Assembly: GCA_020746995.1 (NCBI GenBank)
Contig: JAGPXD010000003.1
Location: 5,394,001 to 5,458,000 of the forward strand
DNA from: Plectosphaerella cucumerina
Taxonomy: Eukaryota; Ascomycota; Sordariomycetes; Glomerellales; Plectosphaerellaceae
DNA length: 64,000 nt
Reading direction: 5' to 3'
The number at the start of each line of letters is the position of its first letter. Position 1 is the first letter of the stretch. Both the position numbers and the translations under genes were made by a program. The notes below the pieces were generated by a model. It was given only the letters and a program-made list of their open reading frames with translations. It made no database searches and had not been told where the DNA came from. Shown one piece after another: positions 56,592-64,000 of the stretch.

Positions 56592-57998
56592 ATGCTCTGC
56601 AACTTCGGCTCCATCGTCACGTACGCCTCGGCGGCCGTCGCGGCCTTCTCCGGTCTCGCCATGGCTGAGATCGCCCCCGCCGTCTCCTACAACAACACCC
56701 TCGTCTACCAGCGTGCCGACCCGCATGTTCTCAAGCACACGGACGGATGGTACTACTTTACCGGCTCCGTGCCGGACTACGACCGCGTCGTCCTCCGCCG
56801 CTCCCAGACCATCCAGGGCCTCTCGGACGCCGAGGAGGTGACCGTCTGGGACCGCGCCAAGTCCACCGCCGGCGTCGGCTTCGTCTGGGCCCCTGAGCTG
56901 CACTGGATCGACGACAAGTGGTACATCCACTTCGCCCTGGGCCGCAACTCCGCCTTTGACATCCGCATGTTCGTCATCGAAGGCACAGGCGAGAACCCCC
57001 TGACGGCCACGTGGACCGAGAAGCCCTTCATCGTCACAGACATCGACAGCTTCTCCCTCGACGCCACGACCTTCGAGGCCGACGGCGTCCGCTACCTTTG
57101 CTGGGCACAGGCCGACCCGAGCTTCGACACCGGCACGAGCCTCTTCATCGCCCGCATGTCCAACCCCTGGACCATCGTCCGCCCCGCCACCGTCGTCTCC
57201 CGCCCTGATCTCCCCTGGGAGCGCATCGGCCACAACGTCAACGAGGGCGCCTACGTCATCCAGCGCAACGGCCGCATCTTCATGACCTACTCTGCCTCCG
57301 CCACCGACCACAACTACGCCGTCGGCCTTCTCACCGCCCCCCAGGGCGCCGACCTCACCGATGCATCGGTCTGGACAAAGGCCCAGGAGCCCGTCTTCAA
57401 GAGCAACGAGCGTACATCCCAGTGGGGACCGGGCCACAATTCCTTCACGCTGTCGGAGGATGGACTGAGCGACCTCATCGTCTACCATGCCCGCCAATAC
57501 AAGGATGTCGTCGGCGAGCCCCTCTACAACCCAGACCGTCACGCCCGCGTGCAGAAGCTGTACTGGCGCGAGGATGGAACTCCGGACTTTGGCATCCCCG
57601 TCCCCGACGGTCTGACCCCCGTCCGTCTTCGCGCGTTTGGCTGCGGCAAGGCGTACCTGAAGCACAACGAGGAGGCTGCGGCGACGCTTGAGGGTGGTGT
57701 TGCCGTCGAGCTGACGCAGTTCCGCATCGTCGAGGTTGGTGACAATGTTCGTCTCGAGGCTACCAGCTACCCGGGCCGTTTCCTGAGCGTCGCCGAGGAT
57801 GCGTCGCTGCGTCTTGTTGCTGAGCCTGGTGCGGATGCGGACTTTGTCCAGGCTGCTGGTCTTGCGGATGAGGCGGGTGTGTCGTTTGAGTCGGCGGGAC
57901 GGCCTGGCGAGTTTATTCATGCTGAGGGCGGGGTTGTCTCTGTCAAGGCTCTGGCGAGCGAGAAGGATAACCAGGGCGCGACGTTCTACACTGAGTAG
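56592..57998 (+). CDS. secreted GH43 arabinofuranosidase with AbfB (CBM42-type) domain
   Basis: Single exon, 468 residues from the Met that begins a signal peptide (MLCNFGSIVTYASA...SGLAMA, cleavage after about residue 25). The five-bladed GH43 propeller shows the three acidic residues: general base in QRADPHVL, pKa-tuning Asp in SLDATTFEADG, general acid Glu in VNEGAYVIQRNG. The C-terminal ~130 residues form an arabinose-binding beta-trefoil of the AbfB type (YPGRFLSVAEDASLRL, GRPGEFIHAEGG). It should release arabinose from arabinan or arabinoxylan side chains outside the cell. A Met 19 codons upstream is in frame but would bury the signal peptide. Confidence 0.9.
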   Translation: MLCNFGSIVTYASAAVAAFSGLAMAEIAPAVSYNNTLVYQRADPHVLKHTDGWYYFTGSVPDYDRVVLRRSQTIQGLSDAEEVTVWDRAKSTAGVGFVWAPELHWIDDKWYIHFALGRNSAFDIRMFVIEGTGENPLTATWTEKPFIVTDIDSFSLDATTFEADGVRYLCWAQADPSFDTGTSLFIARMSNPWTIVRPATVVSRPDLPWERIGHNVNEGAYVIQRNGRIFMTYSASATDHNYAVGLLTAPQGADLTDASVWTKAQEPVFKSNERTSQWGPGHNSFTLSEDGLSDLIVYHARQYKDVVGEPLYNPDRHARVQKLYWREDGTPDFGIPVPDGLTPVRLRAFGCGKAYLKHNEEAAATLEGGVAVELTQFRIVEVGDNVRLEATSYPGRFLSVAEDASLRLVAEPGADADFVQAAGLADEAGVSFESAGRPGEFIHAEGGVVSVKALASEKDNQGATFYTE

Positions 57999-60171
57999 AT
58001 AGTTGGAAGGGTAGCTGGTATGTACATAGTGCGGGAAAACAGCGATGAACTTTTTACCCTTGAGTTTGCACCTTGAAGTGCGCGCAAGTGCTCCAGCCTC
58101 CAACCTCCAGCCTCCAGCCCATGAGTTACGGCGTTTACTTGACATGTGAAGGATGAGCTGTTCGGCTAGACATCAGAAGCATATTCCAGGGAAATTAAAT
58201 TCGCTTTTGACTGACAACGTTAAGGGACTCACAAAGCGTAAAGGCAGTAGAGATAGACTGTCAGCCCTATCAATACCCAGCCCTGTAGTCTGTCGATGAC
58301 TAGCTCCATCCCTACCTGGTCAACTGATTACACAGATCAGCTGTGGCGGTGTACAAACTGCGACGATGGTTGAACTGCGACGGTGGTTGAACTGCGAAGG
58401 TGGATAAACTCATACCGCAGGTGCAAGTTACTATCATACACTCAGTACTTCACTGCCTCTGTAAACAGGCTGAAAGTGAAGCCTCTAGATAAGGCCTTCC
58501 GGCCGGCTTGCCGTGTCATCGTCGGCCAAATCTCACCTGTGTCGAAATGTTCAGCCCCTGAGTCCTGCCTACATCGGATGCTCACTCATCGACCCATAGT
58601 GGTCTGGACTTCAAGTTAGCTCACATAGTAGAAAGTTTTATCAATGACGCAACTAGAAAAGATTCTTCTCCCAATTGGCTTGCTGCCAATTCAACATCAT
58701 CTTTCCACTCGGCCAAGTGCACCGGGCTCATTTTCCCCCACTGGTCGCCATCTTGTCGCATATCTTGAGTCCTTCCCTGCAACCCAACGTTGAATTGAAC
58801 CCAATTGCCTGCTTCTGAGTTGCCGAGGTTGCTCACGTCAAGCATCATCAAGACCCGTCATCTCGGACTCTCGATTGTCCGGGTGGATGAACGCGAATCA
58901 AGGATCGAGCAAAATGGATGCAATCAAAATAGGCAGGAGATACCCCAGCCCCCAGCAGCCCACAAAGCTAACAAGCTTCCTCCGGCAGAGAGCCTTCCAT
59001 GTCCTGAACTAGGGCGAGTACCGAGTCGGACCCTGCGTGGAGTCGGCAGCCAGGGCCCATATGTCGTGCTTGAGTTCCGTCAAGCTCGAGCTCGCTGCTT
59101 GGCTACAGAGACGAGAATCTGGAGAAGCAAGTGGGTTCTTCGTACATGTGCCGAGGCTTGATCGTTCTCGGCGATACTCGTATTGCTTGCTTGAGAATCT
59201 CCGCTGTCGTGGTTGGACTGATAACAGTTACAAATCGCGCGTCGGCAGCCAAGTCCGCTTTAGGCAGGTCTGTCAGGTACAGGCACATCACAACCGCCGT
59301 TCGGCTCGGGCGGCAGTGAATTCGGGGTCGGTAAAGGTGCAAGTGTCCGTGCTTCAATGTAACCTTATGACCGCGACAGACAGTTTGGGCCAGAAGCACG
59401 ACTCATCCTGCATTATCACGTCAGGTGATGGATGGGTATGGTGGGCGTGCCCAGGCCCAGACCTTCGGCCAGACCTTTGGCTAGAACGTTCTATTCGAGA
59501 TGAGGCTCTGGCTGGGTTTCTTCCAGTATGCTCAGCTTGCACGATGTACTGAGGACACATTGTCCGCAAGAAGATGCAATGATATTCCCTCACGATCACC
59601 ACCCAAGCTCATGTGACTTGGACCACCCACCTCATTTTGGTGCCCGATCACGCTAGATGTTGAACGGCGATCGGATAAATTCAAAGAGCTTGGCTGCATG
59701 ATGATAGTCCGGTAGGAACCGCCGATGCAACCTTGGGGCATAGATCTAGAGTCACCTTCCCGTTCCATACCTGCAGTTCAGCAGTCATGCAGTGAGGACG
59801 ACGGCGCATGCGACAAACTGATTCGGACACATTGTGTTTGATTTGCCCGTTTGCCGGCCGACGAAGGCATCTCCCCCATGATGCCATATCACGAGGTTGC
59901 TCCTGTAGAGGAGACATCGCGGCGTGCACTCAATGCGGAAAGTCAACTGTACAACACCACGGTAGACTGCGGTGGTGTGAGGGATAAGTGGACTCTTGAA
60001 TAGGAAGCTCCATCGACTCAACGATAACTCTCCCGTCTCTGACCTTCCAGGGCACGGCGCGTGGGGTGTAAAGGACGATTCCGCTACTTAAACCAGGCAT
60101 ATCCAAGTCTGTACATCCATGGAAGTCTTCTTCTCGCTCATCCCTTGGTAGACTCTCTTCATCACATCATC
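57999..60171. other. long intergenic region with a short 17-bp repeat
   Basis: About 2.2 kb without a gene I can support. It has lower GC than the flanking coding regions and many stop codons in all frames. A three-copy 17-bp repeat lies at 58357-58407. The last ~150 bases are the fungalysin promoter and leader. Confidence 0.5.
58357..58407. repeat. 17-bp tandem repeat, 3 copies
   Basis: ACTGCGACGATGGTTGA, ACTGCGACGGTGGTTGA and ACTGCGAAGGTGGATAA follow each other without a gap. Confidence 0.85.
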
Positions 60172-62338
60172 ATGGCTTTCATCAAGTCTCTGGCGCTCGC
60201 CAGCCTGCTCGCACCCGGTGTCAAGGTCCTCGCTCACCCGGCTCCCCACCAGTCAAGCGTCATCGCCCGCCGCGGTGTTGATGTCGAAGCTTTCCGGCTT
60301 CCTCTGCTGTCCGAGTATGTCAACGCAACGGAGACTGTCTCTGACCCGGCTATGACCTTGAGCAAGCGTGACACCTATGTCGAGACTGCCACTGAGCTCG
60401 TCAAGACCACTGCCCCTGGTGTCACCTTCAGGCTTGTTGGAGATCACTATGTCGGCAACAACGGTATTGCCCATGTGAACTTCAAGCAGACCGTCCATGG
60501 AATCGACATTGACAATGCCGACTTCAACGTCAACGTAAGTCTCGAGTTCGACCTCTGCACTACTTCTCAACTAACCCATCTGCAGATTGGTAAAGACGGT
60601 GAAGTCTTCTCTTTTGGCAACAGCTTCTACACGGGAGAGATCCCTGAGGAGAAGCCCCTGACTAAGAGAGACTTCAACGACCCAGTCTCCGCACTTCAGA
60701 GCACTGCCGAGATCCTCGATCTGCCTGTCAAGGCCGCCGAAGCATCTGCCGAGGCCAAGGACGAGACTGAGACCTACACCCTCACTGGCACCACCGGCGC
60801 TGTGTCCGACCCCATTGCCAAGCTGGTCTACCTGGTTCAGCAGGATGGATCCCTTGTCCTGACCTGGCGCGTCGAGACTGACATCATGGACAACTGGCTT
60901 CTGACGTACATTGACGCGAAGACTGGCCAAGATATCCACGGAGTCGTTGACTACGTTGCCGATCTCGCATCATACAATGTTTAGTAAGTTTTCACTACTT
61001 ATCGTGACTATTCTCACGAATCGTCGTGATTATTTCCACGAATCGTCGTGATTATTCTCACGAATCATTATAATTACTACAGATTTACCCCTTGCCAAAT
61101 TACATGTGCTGACTTCAGTCTGCAGCCCCTGGGGTGTCAACGATCCCAGTGAGGGATCTCGCCAGATTATTACCGATCCTTGGAACCGGACAGCCTCCGA
61201 ATTCTTCTACCACAGCGACGGAACTGCCAACTACACCACTACTCGCGGCAACAACGCCATCGCGCAGACGAACCCGAGTGGCGGCACCGCCTACCTGAAC
61301 AACTACCGCCCTACTCGTACGAACCTTGACTTCAACTTTGCGTACACCACAACCTTGGCGACTCCGTCCGCGTACGCCGACGCCTCCATCACGCAGCTGT
61401 TCTACACTTCGAACATTTACCATGACGTTCTGTACCTCCTGGGCTTCACGGAGGCTGCCGGCAACTTCGAGACCAATGTCAACGGCCAGGGCGGCCGGGG
61501 CTCCGACTTTGTCATCCTCAACACCCAGGATGGCTCTGGAACCAACAACGCCAACTTTGCCACGCCTGCTGATGGCCAGCCTGGTCGCATGAGGATGTAC
61601 ATCTGGACTCAGTCGACCATTCGCAGGGACAGCAGTTTCGAGGCTGGTGTCGTCATCCACGAGTACACCCACGGACGTGAGTCAAGCACCTTCCTGCTAT
61701 TCATCTTTTCACTTATGATCTAACACATTTCAGTGTCCAACCGCCTGACTGGTGGACCCGCCAACGCCGGCTGCCTCAGCTCTCTCGAGTCCGGCGGCAT
61801 GGGCGAGGGCTGGAGTGACTTCATGGCCACCGCAATCCGCCTCAAGCGCACCGACACCCGTGCCACCGACTACACCATGGGCGCCTGGGTAAACAACAAC
61901 GCCAACGGCATCCGTGCCGTCAAGTACTCAACCTCGCTGACCACCAACCCCTACACCTACACCACCGTCAACAGCCAGACCGCCGTCCACGCCATCGGCA
62001 CCACCTGGGCCAGCATCCTGTACGAGGTTCTCTGGAACCTCATTGACAAGTACGGCAAGAACGACGGCACCTGGCCTCAGTTCAACTCCGCCGGCATCCC
62101 CACCGACGGAAAGTTCCTCGCCATGAAGCTCGTCATTGACGGCATGGCCCTCCAGCCTTGCAACCCTACATTTGTCTCTGCCAGAGATGCCATCATCGAT
62201 GCTGACAGGGCTCTCACCGGCGGCGCCAACAGCTGCGCGCTCTGGACTGCCTTTGCCAAGCGTGGCCTTGGCTCCGGCGCCTCTTACAATGGTGGCAGGC
62301 GGATTGCTAGCACCACCATTCCCACGGGAGCCTGCTAA
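60172..62338 (+). CDS. secreted fungalysin metalloprotease (M36)
   Basis: Four exons (60172-60534, 60586-60983, 61126-61676, 61734-62338) give 638 residues, the usual preproenzyme size. A signal peptide (MAFIKSLALASLLAPGVKVLA) is followed by an FTP-type propeptide with KR sites, then the mature enzyme. The zinc motif is HEYTH (H432, E433, H436) and the third ligand is E462 in GEGWSDF. The family cuts extracellular proteins at neutral pH and takes part in nutrition and, in some fungi, in host protein or chitinase degradation. Intron 2 is long (142 bp) and carries a 22-bp tandem repeat. The others are 51 and 57 bp. Confidence 0.95.
61000..61070. repeat. 22-bp tandem repeat in fungalysin intron 2
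   Basis: About three imperfect copies of CGTCGTGATTATTYYCACGAAT. Each junction makes the near-palindrome CACGAATCGTCGTG. It lies wholly inside the intron. Confidence 0.8.
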
Positions 62339-62569
62339 TTGCGCTCCTTACATCACAAGGGACGCGCACTTCAATGCATGCCGTCCTAGAACTTGTACTG
62401 CACTTGCTTCCAGTCAACCCAAATTTACACGCAGTCACATTCAATTCTCACAAAATGATGAAGACTTTCAACCGATTCGTATATTCTCAAATGTCCGGTC
62501 CCGTCCCATGCTCAAGACTTGATGCGCCCGGTCAGAGTCTGATTTAACCTCAACCCTTCCACAGTATGC

Positions 62570-63013
62570 TCAGTTACCGGAGATCTTGACGATGGTGGGA
62601 GCCTTCGAGCTGTACTGAACGTAGTGCGATCCCGAATTCTGGTACACGTCGAGAGTGTACGTGTCGGGCTCCTCGTCCGTGAACTGGAACTTGTACGTGT
62701 CCTTGGCGATGATGGTGAGCTCGTAGGTGAAGACCGAGTACCAGGGCGCCTTCTTGAGGCTGTAGTACGTGATGGACGTGACCTCCTGCACGTCCTTGCT
62801 GGGCGCGCCCTGGGTGCCGACACGCCAGTTGACGGCGACGTCCTTGAAGGAGGCACCACTGGCCGCGGGCGCATCGCCGGACCCGGCGGCCTCCTCGATG
62901 TCGTAGTCGTCGGCCTTGACGCGGTACTTGGCGTCATTGCCGGTCGTCTGCTGCTGCCAGCCAACCTCGGCGCCGGCGGGGATCTCACCCTGCTGCTGCT
63001 GTTCGTCGGACAT
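62570..63013 (-). CDS. small uncharacterised protein
   Basis: Single frame of 147 residues. The first ~60 residues are polar and Gln/Ala/Asp-rich. The rest alternates in a beta-strand pattern (VNWRVGT, SITYYSLKKAPWYSVFTYEL, YKFQFTDEEPDTYTLDVY, HYVQYSSKAPTIVKI) with many aromatic residues, as in a small beta-sandwich. No signal peptide or membrane segment, so probably cytosolic. I do not recognise the family. Even codon use, a clean start and convergent position next to fungalysin argue for a real gene. Confidence 0.65.
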   Translation of the reverse strand: MSDEQQQQGEIPAGAEVGWQQQTTGNDAKYRVKADDYDIEEAAGSGDAPAASGASFKDVAVNWRVGTQGAPSKDVQEVTSITYYSLKKAPWYSVFTYELTIIAKDTYKFQFTDEEPDTYTLDVYQNSGSHYVQYSSKAPTIVKISGN

Positions 63014-64000
63014 GTTGGGATGTTTGGGAGGAAGAAGAATGACTTGAAGGGCTTGTATGAAAGGTAGAGGGCTTGGATGGTGGAGTGACTGTGCTGTGTT
63101 GGAGAGTGAAGCCAGAAGTGATTGCCCTGGGGGCTGTGATCTACTTATACAATTGAGATGTCATGCTCCCAAGGAGACTCAAAGTCTTGTTGGTCTTCCT
63201 ATGCTCGCACTCCGCTGCTTCCATCGTACAACTCCTCGACATGTACCAGATACGTCTTCGCCACTGCTGTGAGATGAGCCTGACATCGCGTCGTTCCTTG
63301 CACGTGCACTCGTGAAGCCCAGATGGCCCCGTCCCGCTGCGGCAGGGACACCTGCAGGAGCATTCCCATTTAAGCTAGACTCACCGTATGGGAGGCAGCT
63401 GAAGAAGTCACCACGTCCAGCTCTGCTACAGTCGATGCAGCTGTATTCGTAGCCCTGCCAATGAGGGAAATGCGTTGAGGAGAAATGCAAAGGCACGACA
63501 GTCGAGCACGAGGCGGTCAAACAGGGCGCTGCATTGCATTTGGCGGGAACTTTGAGACATTAGGGTCGCGATTGAGTTGTGACAGCCCCAGTGGCTGGCT
63601 GAGACGCCCCTACCCATGTAGGAGCGTGCTCGGAGGAGCGCTGAGAGAGCGAAGCGAGCTCGATGGATGCATGTCAACATACCGAGCGGCGAGTCCAGAC
63701 GCTCGCTGCTGGGAACCAGCATTTGCTAGCCGAGCAATAATGTCCATTTCCGGAACATCTGGAGGCGGCGGTGCGCGTTCTCACATGGCAGATTTCGAGA
63801 TTCGCATTGGGTAACATAATGCCAAAGTCGTCGCCCCAGAGATTGTCCAAGGAATCACTCTCTTCACAACGACAGTGTTTGCCCCGAGTTCTGTGTCAAG
63901 CGGCACCCCATACCATCCAACTTCTTCCTTATTGCCTACTTTCCTCGACGAGTTGCCAATTACTGGCCGCGCAACATACTCGATTCATCTTACTTTGCTA
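63014..64000. other. upstream region and window end
   Basis: Promoter of the small minus-strand gene (a CTTATACAA TATA-like sequence near 63140) followed by about 800 bases without a gene I can support. Confidence 0.45.

Noticed and set aside
56457..58145. 562-codon open frame on the minus strand
   Set aside because: It lies fully antisense to the GH43-AbfB gene, whose motifs are clear. GC-rich third positions keep the antisense frame open. The product is a low-complexity Gly/Asp/Val mixture without a domain.
1..64000. CRISPR arrays, operons, Shine-Dalgarno sites, phage or prophage genes
   Set aside because: The sequence is clearly eukaryotic nuclear DNA with spliceosomal introns. The tandem arrays have no spacers.

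Overview
The window reads as nuclear DNA of a filamentous ascomycete (Pezizomycotina, most likely a Sordariomycete). Genes carry short GT-AG introns of 48-82 bp with CTAAC/CTGAC-like branch sites, there are many Zn2Cys6 regulators, and housekeeping genes of the filamentous-fungal type (acrB, rvs161/hob3, dcp1, a POS5-like NAD(H) kinase) are present. I support 24 protein genes, one intron-containing tRNA-Lys, one transposon-like insertion and one gene relic. I assembled exon structures by hand from splice motifs and checked that spliced lengths stay in frame. Single splice sites may be off by one or two bases.

Layout. 1.8-9.0 kb: acrB (ubiquitination network), a FAD-dependent amine/sarcosine-type oxidase and a divergent Zn2Cys6 regulator. 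10.1-14.2 kb: an unusual protein combining C2H2 fingers with a Zn2Cys6 cluster. Its first intron holds a 408-bp inverted-repeat element with an internal 17-bp minisatellite. tRNA-Lys(CTT) follows. 14.9-30.7 kb: a contiguous set that looks like a glucuronide/glycoside catabolic cluster: sugar-porter MFS permease, bacterial-type GH2 beta-glucuronidase, GH88 unsaturated glucuronyl hydrolase, DUF2264 protein, Zn2Cys6 regulator and PA14-containing GH3 beta-glucosidase. None of the enzymes has a visible signal peptide, which suggests that glycosides are imported and cleaved inside the cell.

31.6-43.3 kb: an efflux island with a DHA2-type MFS, a PDR-type ABC transporter and two Zn2Cys6 regulators, with a decayed DHA2 transporter fragment between the two regulators. 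43.9-55.8 kb: mostly core genes (ubiquitin-like-domain protein, NAD(H) kinase, alanyl-tRNA editing protein, Rvs161 BAR protein, Dcp1, OCRL-like inositol 5-phosphatase). 56.6-63.0 kb: secreted GH43-AbfB arabinofuranosidase, secreted fungalysin (M36) and a small uncharacterised protein.

The two most interesting signals are the glucuronide cluster, with its GH88/DUF2264 divergent pair and a recurring CGGGGAAT promoter motif, and the element whose removal restores a canonical 53-bp intron.
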